NCBI GenBank assembly: GCA_944369075.1
Contig: CALVXK010000007.1
Coordinates: 1-64,000, forward strand
From: an uncultured Bacilli bacterium
GTDB lineage: Bacteria; Bacillota_I; Bacilli_A; RFN20; CAG-826
Direction: 5' to 3'
DNA: 64,000 nucleotides
Positions 7,608 through 17,258 of the stretch are shown here, piece by piece (within the stretch, counting starts at the first letter, position 1; each line of letters starts with the position of its first letter). The notes under the pieces are model-generated. The model ran no database searches, was not told the origin of the DNA, and saw nothing but the letters and a program-made list of their open reading frames with translations. Both the position numbers and the translations under genes were made by a program.

Positions 7608-9351
7608 AAAAGGGTTATTTTTTAACTTATTAATCAACATTATACTTTCTTTACTACTTCTTTTTACATGCTTTGGGGTTACTTATTTTATTAACGAAAA
7701 TAACGCTAAAGAAGATTTATCACATTATGGTAATGATATTGCACTTAAATTTAATTCACTTGAAGATAAAGATTTAGTCTATAACGAATATAAAGAAATA
7801 TTACATTTTAGAGTTACTATTATTCCTTTAGATTCTAATGAGGTAGTTTTAGAAGTTAATAATATTGATGCAAATCCTTATAACGAAGATCGACTTCAAG
7901 AAATGAGAGAAAATTTAAACTCTTATTACTATAAAAAATCTAACACCCTTAAAGAAGATGTTCTTTATTATGTTTCATCTAATTCAAGATATTATGTAAG
8001 AGTTGGACTTCTTAGATCAAATATAATTAAAGCTTCGATATATGTACTTATTTTTGGTTCTATTTTAGTTATTATCTTAAATTTACTTTATTATTTCTAC
8101 TTAAGAAAAGTTTATAAAAACAATATTTACTTACTTCAAAGTGAAGTAAGTAAATTAACTAATGTTATTAATATTAGTAATGATAAAAATAATGAAGATA
8201 GTAGTAATAATAACGAAAATAGTAATGTTTTGACTTATAACAATGATGAATTTAAAGTATTAAGCGAAACAATTGATAATACTAGAATTTTAATTTCAGA
8301 AACTTTAGAAAAATTAAAAATAGAAAAAGAAAGAATTAATTATATTATTAATAATGTTAACGAAGGTCTAATTGTTTTAAATAGCGATAAAAACATAATA
8401 ATGATTAACAATTTCGTACTAAACTTACTTAATCTAGAAAAAGATGAAATATTAAATAAATCATATAAGTATTTAATGTTTCCTCTTAAGTTTGAAGAAT
8501 ATATTAACTCTTTAGATAACACTTCTTCTAATGTCAATAATTTATCCTTTGAAGAACAATTAAGTAATAATAAAATCTATGAGTTTAATTTTATTAAAAC
8601 TACTTCTTATTTAAATGGTTCTTCTCCTTTAATCATCATTGTTATTAACGATATTACAAAATTAAAAGAAGTTATTAAAACTAAGAAAGAATTTTTCCAA
8701 AATTCTTCACATGAATTAAAATCACCTTTAACTTCAATTATCGCTTATAGCGAAATGATTGATAATAAGCTTTTAACTTCACCTGAAGAAATAGAAAATG
8801 CTAATGAATCAATCTTAAAAAACGCTAAAAGAATGAAAGAATTAATTTCAAATATGCTTTATCTTTCATCTTTAGAAAATAACAATGAAAATTATACTTC
8901 CTTAGAATATTTAAATGTTAATGATGTCGTTAACAAAATAATTGAAGATAACATTTATAAAATTAAATCGAAAAATATTACTTTAAATGTAATGATGAAA
9001 GATAATGTAGTTCTTTATATTGATCATAATGATTTAGATACTTTATTAAGAAATTTAATTATTAATGCTATTCAATATGATAAAACTAATGGCTATATAG
9101 AAATCGAATTAACTCCTAACTTCTTTAGAATTAAAGACGATGGAATCGGTATTAAAGAAAGTGAAAAAGATGAGATATTTACTCGTTTTAAACGTAGTAA
9201 AGAAGCTTTACAAGTTAATGAAGAAGGAACTGGCTTAGGTTTAGCTATCGTAAAACATGTTGCATTAAAATATCATTATAAAATTGAGGTTAATTCCAAA
9301 GAAAATGAATATTCAGAGTTTATTGTTTATTTTAACGATAAGTTAAAGTAA
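7600..9351 (+). CDS. phoR: PAS-containing sensor histidine kinase, PhoR-type
   Basis: A 583-residue membrane kinase, the partner of the upstream regulator. Helix 1 is about residues 8-29 and helix 2 about 142-166, enclosing a ~110-residue extracellular domain. A low-complexity Asn/Ser/Asp linker (about 196-214) is followed by a PAS domain (about 245-355). The H-box is SSHELKSPLTS with His371. The ATPase domain shows the N-box (LIINAIQYD), DDGIGI and GTGLGLAIVKH. Kinases of this design (HAMP-poor, PAS, HisKA) are typical of PhoR. It is the last gene of the overlapping pst-pho run. The homopolymer-rich linker is compositionally odd but lies in frame. Confidence 0.88.
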   Translation: MNKKGLFFNLLINIILSLLLLFTCFGVTYFINENNAKEDLSHYGNDIALKFNSLEDKDLVYNEYKEILHFRVTIIPLDSNEVVLEVNNIDANPYNEDRLQEMRENLNSYYYKKSNTLKEDVLYYVSSNSRYYVRVGLLRSNIIKASIYVLIFGSILVIILNLLYYFYLRKVYKNNIYLLQSEVSKLTNVINISNDKNNEDSSNNNENSNVLTYNNDEFKVLSETIDNTRILISETLEKLKIEKERINYIINNVNEGLIVLNSDKNIIMINNFVLNLLNLEKDEILNKSYKYLMFPLKFEEYINSLDNTSSNVNNLSFEEQLSNNKIYEFNFIKTTSYLNGSSPLIIIVINDITKLKEVIKTKKEFFQNSSHELKSPLTSIIAYSEMIDNKLLTSPEEIENANESILKNAKRMKELISNMLYLSSLENNNENYTSLEYLNVNDVVNKIIEDNIYKIKSKNITLNVMMKDNVVLYIDHNDLDTLLRNLIINAIQYDKTNGYIEIELTPNFFRIKDDGIGIKESEKDEIFTRFKRSKEALQVNEEGTGLGLAIVKHVALKYHYKIEVNSKENEYSEFIVYFNDKLK

Positions 9352-9499
9352 AAAAATATTATAACTTTTTTGTCTTTTTCCAAACTGTTGATTGTTATAA
9401 AAGTAAACTTACATTATCATAAATTTAAGAATTAAAAGTGAATTTTAAAAAGATTTACTTACTAGTTAACTAATTTTTAATACTTAGGAGATTTAAGTA

Positions 9500-10072
9500 A
9501 TGAAGAAATTTTATCTTACTTTAATAATTAGTTCACTAATTTTTACTAGCTGCTCTTCAAACACAAGACCAGAAAATTTAAATAATGAAACTATGCATTA
9601 TTTACCTATTCAAACATTAATGGATAAAGATATTGTCTTCAATACAAGTGAAGAAAAAATCAATTTTAAAGTCTTAAATTCATATTTAGATTATACTTCT
9701 ATTCTATTAACAATAAATTCTTCAAATTTATTTATTTTAGATGAAAATTCAAAACTAGAAATTGCAAAAGATGATTTTAATAACTCTCTTATTTCTTTTG
9801 TTTCTTTAAAAACTCGATATTTCACATCATACCCACTTTATTACTCTGGTTCTAGTTTTGATGAAAAAAATAAATCAGTTGATTTAAATTTTTATTCATA
9901 TAATCCAACAGAAGATGGTGCAGTCGGCACTGATTTACCTACTTACCATTATTTCTTTATAAAACTTAATAGTGTTAATAAAGATGAACTAAACGAAATA
10001 ATTGTTAATTTTAATATTCAAGATTATGATGGCAAAGATATTGAAAATAATAATAAAACTTTTTCAATTTAA
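9500..10072 (+). CDS. small predicted lipoprotein, function unknown
   Basis: A 190-residue protein with a lipoprotein signal: positively charged start, hydrophobic stretch, and FTSC lipobox with Cys at about residue 18. The rest has no recognised motif; alternating polar and aromatic residues (ILLTINSSNLFIL, YTSYPLYY-like stretch, YHYFFIKL) suggest a beta-rich extracellular fold. TAGGAG lies 13-16 bases before the ATG. It follows phoR by ~150 bases, on the same strand but with its own likely promoter, so inclusion in the Pho response is possible yet unproven. The role is unknown. Confidence 0.75.
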   Translation: MKKFYLTLIISSLIFTSCSSNTRPENLNNETMHYLPIQTLMDKDIVFNTSEEKINFKVLNSYLDYTSILLTINSSNLFILDENSKLEIAKDDFNNSLISFVSLKTRYFTSYPLYYSGSSFDEKNKSVDLNFYSYNPTEDGAVGTDLPTYHYFFIKLNSVNKDELNEIIVNFNIQDYDGKDIENNNKTFSI

Positions 10073-10087
10073 ATATTTCTTTTAGCG

Positions 10088-11746
10088 CTATTTAAGTTCT
10101 TTATAATCAATTTTACCAATTAATGTTTTAGGTAAAGAATTAATAAATACTATTTCTTTTGGCTTAGCATAAATTGAACAATTATCAACAATAGTTTGAT
10201 TAATTATTTTAATAGCTTCATCTTGATTTATTTTGCTATTTCTTTCTAAAACAACGAATAATTTTACCATTTCACCACGTTTTTCATCTTGAATGCCAAT
10301 TGCAGCACTTTCATAAATGAAATCAAGTTTAGATAAAACGTTTTCAATATCGTTTGGGAAGATATTAATTCCATTAACTTTAATTAATCTTTTAATTCTT
10401 TGTTTAAAGAAGAAGAATCCATCTTCATCAACATATCCATAATCACCTGTACGAACATATTTTTCACCATTAATATTAACAAATACTTTATCGTTTTGAT
10501 CTTCAGAATCAAAACGATAACCATTCATTAAATAAGGTCCACCAACAACAATTTCTCCTTCTTTATTTGGAGGTAAAACATTTAAATTTTGATCAACTAC
10601 TAGTGCTTTTACTCTTTTTAATGGTTTACCAATGCTTCCATCTTTATGTTCATAGAAATTATTTACCATACATACAGTAACAGTTTCAGTTAAACCATAT
10701 CCAGTAAATAAACGTCCCATTCCACCATTTTCTTTTATTTTTGCATTAAATTTATCAAGTAAATTTTGATTAACAAAATCGCCGCCAACAAAGCATTCAA
10801 TTAAATTTTCTAGTTTCTTACCTTTAAAACCTTTATTTCTATAAAGTGCCTCAAATAATGTTGGAATGCCAACAATAAAACTACATCTATCTTTCTTAAT
10901 TAATTTAACTGTTTCATCGGATGAAAATTTAGGCATTAACATATCACATCCACCAATTGCTAAAGCAATGTGAATACAAATTGAAAGACCAAAACCATGA
11001 AACATTGGAAGAACACTTAAAACATAGGCAATCTCGCCTTTATCAATTGCTAAAATATTAAAAGCATCTCCTATTAAAGTATTAATCGAAGATGAACTTA
11101 AAGCAATAGTTTTAGGAGTGCCAGTTGTTCCGCCACTATGAAGGTAAATTGAATCTTTTAAATAATCTTTATCAAAATTATTAAATGGTAAAGGTTCAGC
11201 TTTTCTAAATTTAGAAGTATCAAAAGTTGGAACAAAATCTAAATCTTTTTTATTAAGTAGTTTATAACCTTCTTTTAAGATTAAATTTGATTCACTTACT
11301 GGTGAAATAGGAAAAACTTTAATATTTAATTTATCTTCTAAATATTTAAAATCTTTATAACGAGTATCTAAAATAAAAAGAATTTTAGAGTCAACTTTAT
11401 TCATAATATCTTCAAGTTGATTTTTGCCCATTAAAGGATGAATGATATTTGCAATTGCCCCTATTTGATTAGTTCCATAAAGTAAATACAAACTTTCAGG
11501 AACATTAGGTAAACAAATTGTAATAACATCATTCTTTTTAAAACCTAAAGATTTTAAACTTGCAGCATATTGATTTATTCTTTTAAGTAAAAAAGAATAA
11601 CTATAGTATTTTCCTTTAAAATAAAAAGATTTTCTTTTTGGATAAGTTAAAGCAGTATCTTTAACTACTTCGTAAAGTGTTTTATATTGAAGTTCTAAAA
11701 ATTCATATTTTCTTTCTTTTTGAATATGTAATTTACTTTTTTTCAT
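10088..11746 (-). CDS. AMP-forming acyl-CoA synthetase / ligase
   Basis: A 552-residue adenylate-forming enzyme of the ANL family that would activate a carboxylic acid as acyl-AMP and transfer it to CoA or another thiol. The P-loop is LHSGGTTGTPKTIAL, the A5 motif is GYGLTETVTV, the A7 motif is TGDYGYVDEDG, the hinge is QRIKRLIKVNGINIFP, and the C-terminal catalytic lysine motif is LPKTLIGKIDYKEL. Length and order are normal. The substrate is not readable; medium or long fatty acid is the usual default. It begins 15 bases after the end of the membrane acyltransferase gene, with TCTTCC giving a GGAAGA ribosome site. The pairing suggests the activated acyl group serves a surface modification. 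Confidence 0.88.
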   Translation of the reverse strand: MKKSKLHIQKERKYEFLELQYKTLYEVVKDTALTYPKRKSFYFKGKYYSYSFLLKRINQYAASLKSLGFKKNDVITICLPNVPESLYLLYGTNQIGAIANIIHPLMGKNQLEDIMNKVDSKILFILDTRYKDFKYLEDKLNIKVFPISPVSESNLILKEGYKLLNKKDLDFVPTFDTSKFRKAEPLPFNNFDKDYLKDSIYLHSGGTTGTPKTIALSSSSINTLIGDAFNILAIDKGEIAYVLSVLPMFHGFGLSICIHIALAIGGCDMLMPKFSSDETVKLIKKDRCSFIVGIPTLFEALYRNKGFKGKKLENLIECFVGGDFVNQNLLDKFNAKIKENGGMGRLFTGYGLTETVTVCMVNNFYEHKDGSIGKPLKRVKALVVDQNLNVLPPNKEGEIVVGGPYLMNGYRFDSEDQNDKVFVNINGEKYVRTGDYGYVDEDGFFFFKQRIKRLIKVNGINIFPNDIENVLSKLDFIYESAAIGIQDEKRGEMVKLFVVLERNSKINQDEAIKIINQTIVDNCSIYAKPKEIVFINSLPKTLIGKIDYKELK

Positions 11747-11761
11747 TTTCTCTTCCTTTAA

Positions 11762-12871
11762 CTATAAATTTAAACTAAATCCAGCAATAAAGAATAATAT
11801 AGCATGAATTAGTGTAATAACAGGGATATGAAGTAAATATACCCAGATAGTATGTTTTCCAACACCACATATTGGTTTTAAGATATATTTATTCATTACA
11901 TTTTTAAATTTATAATTAAATTTCTTATATGAAGATAAATTATTGTAATAATCTAATTTAGCTTGATCATTATTATTTTGATCTTTTTTAAGATCAAAAT
12001 AATCTAAATCATATTTAAATAATGATTCTTTATTTTTATAGACTGTTTTACCAATAATAATTCCAATTAAGAAGTAATTAATATAAGGGAATATTGGGAA
12101 ATAATCCCCACTAACTCTAGCAAAACCAAATATATTTGAAACAATTTGAAGTAATACTTGGCTTACATCATGAATATTAGTAAAAGTAAAAGAATATGAT
12201 GATAAATCAACTAAAGATGAAATAAAAATAAAGATGAATAGTAAAGTAAATGTTGTAATTAAACTTACACGGTAATAATTTTTATCGACTACTTCTTTAC
12301 TTTCTTTATTAACTACACTTTTTCGATATATTATTTTTCGTAAAAATAAATCAACTAAATAACAAAAAATAATAATAAAACCATAGCAAGATAAAACACC
12401 AAATGGAATAAAGTTACCATAGCTTATAACTCCAAAATAAGCTAAAAGGAAAGTAACAACTGAAATTAGTATGCCTCCCCCAAGAATTATTCCACCTCTT
12501 TTTAAATTATTTTTTGAAAAAGTAAAAGATATACCACTAACTGCAAAAAAGATAAATAAAATAACAATTCTAAAAGCTTCTCTTATATCCCAATGTATAT
12601 ACCAATTACCAGCGCACATATAATTAAAAAGCCAATCTGGTACAACTTGTCCTAAATTATTAGGAAGATTATATAAAATACCATTAGAATAAGCTATTCC
12701 TGTATTAAACAAATAAGCAATAAAGTTACTAATATTCCAAAAAAGATGGTCCATTACCATTAAGCAAATAGCAAAACCTCTTAAAAAATCTATTTCGAAA
12801 ATTCTTTTAGTTTTTGTTTTTTTAGTAACTAAAACTTTATCGGTATTTATCGATAAATCTTTTGCGTCCAT
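11762..12871 (-). CDS. multi-pass membrane acyltransferase, DUF1624/HGSNAT-like
   Basis: A 369-residue membrane protein with about eight to ten helices. The N-terminal motif FEIDFLRGFAICLMVMDHLFW is characteristic of the DUF1624 / heparan-alpha-glucosaminide N-acetyltransferase-like group, which moves acyl groups from cytoplasmic acyl donors across the membrane onto glycans. The C-terminal helix region has GVGKHTIWVYLLHIPVI, also typical (K-x-T/S-xx-xYLxH). A hydrophilic loop at about 285-320 contains a poorly conserved Asn/Asp-rich stretch. It is the first gene of a two-gene unit with the acyl-CoA ligase. The acyl group and target glycan are unknown. Confidence 0.8.
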   Translation of the reverse strand: MDAKDLSINTDKVLVTKKTKTKRIFEIDFLRGFAICLMVMDHLFWNISNFIAYLFNTGIAYSNGILYNLPNNLGQVVPDWLFNYMCAGNWYIHWDIREAFRIVILFIFFAVSGISFTFSKNNLKRGGIILGGGILISVVTFLLAYFGVISYGNFIPFGVLSCYGFIIIFCYLVDLFLRKIIYRKSVVNKESKEVVDKNYYRVSLITTFTLLFIFIFISSLVDLSSYSFTFTNIHDVSQVLLQIVSNIFGFARVSGDYFPIFPYINYFLIGIIIGKTVYKNKESLFKYDLDYFDLKKDQNNNDQAKLDYYNNLSSYKKFNYKFKNVMNKYILKPICGVGKHTIWVYLLHIPVITLIHAILFFIAGFSLNL

Positions 12872-12967
12872 GTTTGATATTATATCGTAAAATAGATGAT
12901 AAAATAAACAAAAAAATGACTATTTTTTAATTGACACTCAAGTAATTTTAGAATTCTTTATTAAGTA

Positions 12968-12997
12968 AAAATTTCACGACTATTATCGTGAAATTTT
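12968..12997 (-). terminator. rho-independent terminator after the GDPD gene
   Basis: A perfect 12-bp stem AAAATTTCACGA / TCGTGAAATTTT with a six-base loop. On the - strand it ends in TTTTT and lies ~35 bases after the stop of the glycerophosphodiesterase gene, so it probably ends the two-gene unit 15181-13031. The opposite direction has only a short T-run. Confidence 0.85.
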
Positions 12998-13030
12998 AAT
13001 ACTTGATCTTTTCTTTGACTGCTATATTTT

Positions 13031-13756
13031 TTATCTAACTAAGTCAGATTTATCAATATATTGAAATGTAACACTATCAACATATTTTGATACTTCTTTA
13101 AAGGTATCTTTATCTTCAATAGTCCAAGCCATCATAAATTTATGTTTAACTAATTTTTGATATTTTTTAGACTTTTTAAAGTAATGATAATCGATATCGA
13201 GTCCTTCAAATAAAAATCTAAGATTAAAGATCCATTCATATTTTTGAGCAATTAATAGACATCTAATAAAATTATATTTTTTAATAGGAATTAAACATTG
13301 AGGATAAAAAGAAATAATAATGAAATTAGATTTATCTTTAACTCTTTTTAATTCTTTCATTACTCTAAGAGCTAATTTTTTATAATTTTTCTTTTTAGTA
13401 TCAGGCTTTAATTCGATTACTAAAGGTACTTTTTCATCAACTAAATCTAATACTTCTTTTAAAGAAGGTATTTTTCCTCCATCTTTTAAAAGATAGTTAT
13501 TCTTAATTTCTTTAAAAGTTAAATCTTCGATAATACCTTCTTTAGAAGTAGTTCTAACTAAATTGGCATCATGACAAACAATTAATTCGTTATCTTTTGT
13601 TAAATGAACATCTAATTCAATGGCAAGGTCATTATCTAATGCATTTTTAAAAGCATTTAAACCATTTTCAGTAAATTTTTCATTATGATAACCTCTATGA
13701 GCTACACCTTTTAAAAATTTAGGATTTAATCTTTTTAAAACTTCTTCTTTCTTCAT
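13031..13756 (-). CDS. glycerophosphodiester phosphodiesterase
   Basis: A 241-residue cytoplasmic TIM-barrel enzyme of the GDPD family, hydrolysing glycerophosphodiesters to glycerol 3-phosphate and an alcohol. Key parts are AHRGYHNEKFTENGLNAF (His-Arg and Glu of the active site), IELDVHLTKDNELIVCHD (Glu-x-Asp metal ligands and general-base His) and VIELKPD. No signal peptide is present, so it acts inside the cell. It starts three bases after the stop of the MFS carrier gene and is probably co-transcribed with it. A role in recycling lipid head-group glycerophosphodiesters brought in by that carrier is possible. Confidence 0.9.
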   Translation of the reverse strand: MKKEEVLKRLNPKFLKGVAHRGYHNEKFTENGLNAFKNALDNDLAIELDVHLTKDNELIVCHDANLVRTTSKEGIIEDLTFKEIKNNYLLKDGGKIPSLKEVLDLVDEKVPLVIELKPDTKKKNYKKLALRVMKELKRVKDKSNFIIISFYPQCLIPIKKYNFIRCLLIAQKYEWIFNLRFLFEGLDIDYHYFKKSKKYQKLVKHKFMMAWTIEDKDTFKEVSKYVDSVTFQYIDKSDLVR

Positions 13757-13759
13757 AAT

Positions 13760-15181
13760 TTAATCTTGATCTAAAGCTTCTAATCCTTTTTTGAAACCAA
13801 TCTTGGCTGATTTAACATTTTTAATTAGTAAGAAAACAATTAATGAGATTGCAACACAACCAATTGCATAATAAGGTAAAATTCCAAAATCAAAACTTGG
13901 AACAAGTAAAATTGAGCCTAAAGCAATTGGAGTTACTGTTTGAGCAGCCATACTTGAAGCATAATAATATCCAGTAAATTTACCAATTTTCTTTGAGTTA
14001 CAAAGTTCGACAACCATTGGATAAGAATTAACATGTACTAAAGACATACCAAATCCTTTAATAAACCAAATAACATATAAATAAATTGGGAAAGTACCAC
14101 TTCCTGGTTGGAAAGTAAATAAAGTTGCAGCCAATACACCCCAAACTACATAGGAAGCTAGAGTTAAAGATAGTCCAAAAACTATCGTCCATTTTCTTCC
14201 AATTTTTGAGGCAATAATTCCACCTACAACAAAACCAATTACCGAACCAACTCCACCAACAATAGTATTAATCATACTTGAAGATGAGGAAGCACCAAAA
14301 TAATAAATAGTATAGTTAGTCATAAATGTTGCTATACCATTATCAGCCATAAACCAGAAAAATTCAGCCAAAAGAATTAAAATAAGCATGATTTTATTTC
14401 CTCTTGAAAGAGGCTTATCATCATCAACTTGTTCTTTTAACTCGGTCATTTCTTCTCCAAGTTTTAATTCGTCTTTCATTTCTTCTTCAATCTTATTTTC
14501 GTTAATTTTAAAAACCAAAACTAAAGCAGAAATAATCATTAAAATAGAAGCGATTAAGAATGGGATTTCAATAACCCAAATATTTCCAGCAGCCCATCCA
14601 CCTTTTCCATTAATATCTAAATAATCACTTAAAACAAAGAAAATGCCAACAACAGTTGCAAAAGCTCCACCAATATAACCCATGATGTTAATAATACCAT
14701 TAGCTCTACTTCTTAAAGGTTTTGGAGTCATATCAGGCATTAAAGAAACAGCAGGATTACGATACATCATTGAAAATACGACTACTATTGCCATTAAAGC
14801 AATTGTTCCACCAACATTATGATAATGAAATAAAAGTGGAATAAAAGGGAAAGCAACAGCACATACAAAAGTACCAACTAAAATATAAGGCATTCTTTTT
14901 CCTATCGGTGACTTTGTTTTATCAGATAAATGTCCAAATATTGGAAGTAAAATTAAAGCAGCTAAGTTATCAAAAGCCATAACAATACCAACAAGATATT
15001 GGACTTCTTCTTCGTTAGTTAAACTAAAAGCTTCTTTAAAAAGTTCTGTTAAAAAAGTCGGACACCAAGAATCATATACTTGCCATAAAAGTAAGATACC
15101 AAAGAAAGCAAAGCCAATAATTATTGTTCTTTTATAATTAAGTTTTAACTTTTTTGGTTCATTAGAAACAGATTTTTCCAT
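13760..15181 (-). CDS. MFS carrier, GPH/SLC45-like
   Basis: A 473-residue, twelve-helix carrier. The start FAFFGILLLWQVYDSWCPTFL and the loop FGHLSDKTKSPIGKRMPYILVG match the cation-coupled sugar carrier type (MFS_2 / SLC45 / GPH). A charged central loop (about 215-250) separates the halves. Sugars or sugar derivatives are the usual substrates. It is the first gene of a pair with the cytoplasmic glycerophosphodiesterase, which makes a glycerophosphodiester another candidate. TTTAACTAT with AGGAATTTT before the ATG fits a moderate ribosome site. Substrate uncertain. Confidence 0.8.
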   Translation of the reverse strand: MEKSVSNEPKKLKLNYKRTIIIGFAFFGILLLWQVYDSWCPTFLTELFKEAFSLTNEEEVQYLVGIVMAFDNLAALILLPIFGHLSDKTKSPIGKRMPYILVGTFVCAVAFPFIPLLFHYHNVGGTIALMAIVVVFSMMYRNPAVSLMPDMTPKPLRSRANGIINIMGYIGGAFATVVGIFFVLSDYLDINGKGGWAAGNIWVIEIPFLIASILMIISALVLVFKINENKIEEEMKDELKLGEEMTELKEQVDDDKPLSRGNKIMLILILLAEFFWFMADNGIATFMTNYTIYYFGASSSSSMINTIVGGVGSVIGFVVGGIIASKIGRKWTIVFGLSLTLASYVVWGVLAATLFTFQPGSGTFPIYLYVIWFIKGFGMSLVHVNSYPMVVELCNSKKIGKFTGYYYASSMAAQTVTPIALGSILLVPSFDFGILPYYAIGCVAISLIVFLLIKNVKSAKIGFKKGLEALDQD

Positions 15182-15260
15182 AGTTAAAATTCCTTTACTA
15201 TCCTAATTATATCAAGTAAATAAAAATTAAAATGTAAATTTTTCATTAATTTTCCATAAA

Positions 15261-15290
15261 AAATAGAACATCGATTTTGATGTTCTATTT
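15261..15290 (-). terminator. rho-independent terminator after the 15313-15912 gene
   Basis: A perfect 12-bp stem AAATAGAACATC / GATGTTCTATTT with a six-base loop, followed on the - strand by TTTTTTATGG. It lies 22 bases after the stop of the four-helix protein gene. A shorter T-run on the + side means it may also act against transcription from the left. Confidence 0.85.
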
Positions 15291-15312
15291 TCTTAGCTTT
15301 TAATAATGGTTT

Positions 15313-15912
15313 TTATTTTTTTGAACTACTTGTTGTTAAGAAGAATCTTACTAGTGACATTAAGAATAAAATTCCCATACATACAGCAAAAATAATTCCG
15401 CCAATAGAAATGCAAGATGTCTCTAATAAGCCTTCAATTGAACCTTGGTTAACAACTTCTCCTAGATCAGGATTAACAAAAAGGAAAGTTAAACCTTGGC
15501 AAGCAAGAATAACAGTTGAAGCAAGTGTAAATAAAGATGAAACTCCTAAAAGTGCTTTCTTTCTATAAAAAATTATAGCAAGAAGAACACCTACAACACC
15601 TAAAATAATACCAATTAATGCGATATAATCGAAATTTAATTGATATTGAGCAGTTGCTGTTACAGGATCACTAATTGCTTCACCATTAAGAAATGATTCT
15701 ACTTTTGAAGTCATCTCAACATTTCCACCAAAAATTCCTGATAAAGGTGGGAAAGTAATTGTTGTGACGGCAAGTGCAGTAACAATTATTGTTACTTCAG
15801 CTCTAGAAACTACTTGAGGTGAAAGCAAAAATACACATAATACTGCAACTAGTAATAATACAATGCTAATGATAGTCCAAAAAGTTCTACCAAGTGCTTT
15901 TATCACTTTCAT
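15313..15912 (-). CDS. four-helix membrane protein, unknown function
   Basis: A 199-residue protein with four hydrophobic segments (about 9-31, 90-113, 121-146, 164-190) and a short extracellular loop between the first and second. No motif of a known family is recognised. AAAGGAG lies at a good distance before the ATG, so the start is secure. It appears monocistronic, with its own terminator downstream. Base composition is like its neighbours. Confidence 0.75.
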   Translation of the reverse strand: MKVIKALGRTFWTIISIVLLLVAVLCVFLLSPQVVSRAEVTIIVTALAVTTITFPPLSGIFGGNVEMTSKVESFLNGEAISDPVTATAQYQLNFDYIALIGIILGVVGVLLAIIFYRKKALLGVSSLFTLASTVILACQGLTFLFVNPDLGEVVNQGSIEGLLETSCISIGGIIFAVCMGILFLMSLVRFFLTTSSSKK

Positions 15913-16007
15913 ATTATCAGTCTCCTTTTTAATCTATACTTAAATTATAAACCATAAATATTTTCTTAAAAGATATAAAAAACATTTTGTTTAATTTACT
16001 AAAGAAA

Positions 16008-16040
16008 AATGGTTCAAATATTCTAACTATTTGAACCATT
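16008..16040 (-). terminator. rho-independent terminator after the DUF362 gene
   Basis: A perfect 13-bp stem AATGGTTCAAATA / TATTTGAACCATT around a seven-base loop. On the - strand it is followed by TTTTCTTTAG. It probably ends the mgsA-nrd-DUF362 transcript. Confidence 0.85.
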
Positions 16041-16061
16041 AAAATGTTTAAAATTTAATAA

Positions 16062-17189
16062 TTATTTAACGTAAACTAATTCGTAATCATCAGTTCCAAG
16101 ATTAAGTTCTTTAGCTCTTCTAATACAAGCTTCCCATTCAGTTGTTGGGAAAATAGTATGGAAATAATCATGATGATGTTCTTCTAAATGAGCTTTTTGT
16201 TCACTTAACATAGAATTATCATTTACTGGCATTGCATTAACTTTATCAGCACAAGCTTTATCTAAAGCAACTGGATCAAAAGAAGCAAAGAAACCAACTG
16301 AAGGTGTAATTGGAGTATCATTTTCTCCATGACAATCGCAGAAAGGTGAAATATCCATAACTAAAGAAATATGGAACGTAGGTTTATTTTTCATAACCGC
16401 ATTAGCATATTCAGCAATTTTATAATTTAAGATAACGTTTGAATCATTATTAATAAATTCAATTGCATGAGTTGGACATACTTCAACGCATCTTCCACAA
16501 CCAACACATTTATTTAAATCAATAGTGCACTTTCCGTTTTCATAGATTTGAGCATCGTGATTACAAACTGTTTTACATTTTTTACAACCGATACATTTTT
16601 CACTTATAACTTTTGCTTGAGAAGCACTATGCATATCTTCTTTACCTTTTCTTGAACCACATCCCATGCCAAGATTTTTAAGTGCTCCACCAAATCCAGC
16701 ACCTTCATGTCCTTTAAAATGGCTTAAAGAAATAATAATATCGCTATCTACAATATCTTTGCCAATAAGTGGGCTTTTACATAAATCGTTTTCTGGACAA
16801 TGAACTCCTACTTCTGAATTTCCTTTTAAACCATCACCAATTAAAACTTCCATTCCGGTCGTTGCATAAGTAAAACCATTTAATCTAGCGTTTTCAAGAT
16901 GATCAACAGAATTCCATCTTTTTCCAGTATAAAGTGTGTTGCAATCGATTAAATAAGGTTTACCACCTAATCTTTTAACAATATCACCAACTACTTTAGC
17001 ATAATTTGGGCGAATATATGACATATTTCCAAGTTCACCGAAATGCATTTTAATAGCGACGAATTTGTCTTTAAAATCAATCTTTTCAATTCCTGCAGCT
17101 AGAATTACTCTTTCTAATTTTTTTAAAAGGTTATCTCCCATAGGAGCTCTTAAATCACTCCAATAAACCTTTGACTTATTTTCACTCAT
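16062..17189 (-). CDS. DUF362 protein with two [4Fe-4S] ferredoxin motifs
   Basis: A 375-residue protein with a DUF362 domain around a ferredoxin insert. The clusters are bound by CIGCKKCKTVCNHD and, thirty residues later, CVGCGRCVEVCPTH. KMHFGELGNMSYIRP and SHFKGHEGAGFGGALKNLGMGCGSRKGK are typical of the DUF362 family. It is thought to act in electron transfer or metal-centre chemistry; the exact role is unknown. An upstream in-frame TTG would add six residues, but GGGAG (17196-17200) sits correctly in front of the ATG at 17189, so that start is chosen. It follows nrdB in the same direction and could supply electrons to ribonucleotide reductase; this is speculation. Confidence 0.88.
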   Translation of the reverse strand: MSENKSKVYWSDLRAPMGDNLLKKLERVILAAGIEKIDFKDKFVAIKMHFGELGNMSYIRPNYAKVVGDIVKRLGGKPYLIDCNTLYTGKRWNSVDHLENARLNGFTYATTGMEVLIGDGLKGNSEVGVHCPENDLCKSPLIGKDIVDSDIIISLSHFKGHEGAGFGGALKNLGMGCGSRKGKEDMHSASQAKVISEKCIGCKKCKTVCNHDAQIYENGKCTIDLNKCVGCGRCVEVCPTHAIEFINNDSNVILNYKIAEYANAVMKNKPTFHISLVMDISPFCDCHGENDTPITPSVGFFASFDPVALDKACADKVNAMPVNDNSMLSEQKAHLEEHHHDYFHTIFPTTEWEACIRRAKELNLGTDDYELVYVK

Positions 17190-17195
17190 AAATTT

Positions 17196-17200
17196 CTCCC
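17196..17200 (-). promoter_or_regulatory. Shine-Dalgarno deciding the DUF362 start
   Basis: GGGAG on the - strand lies six bases before the ATG at 17189. It falls inside the longer reading frame that opens with TTG at 17207, which argues against that longer start. Confidence 0.8.
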
Positions 17201-17258
17201 TTATCAAAATTTATAGTAATATTTTACTGCCTAAACTTAACTTTAGGTCAAGAATAAA

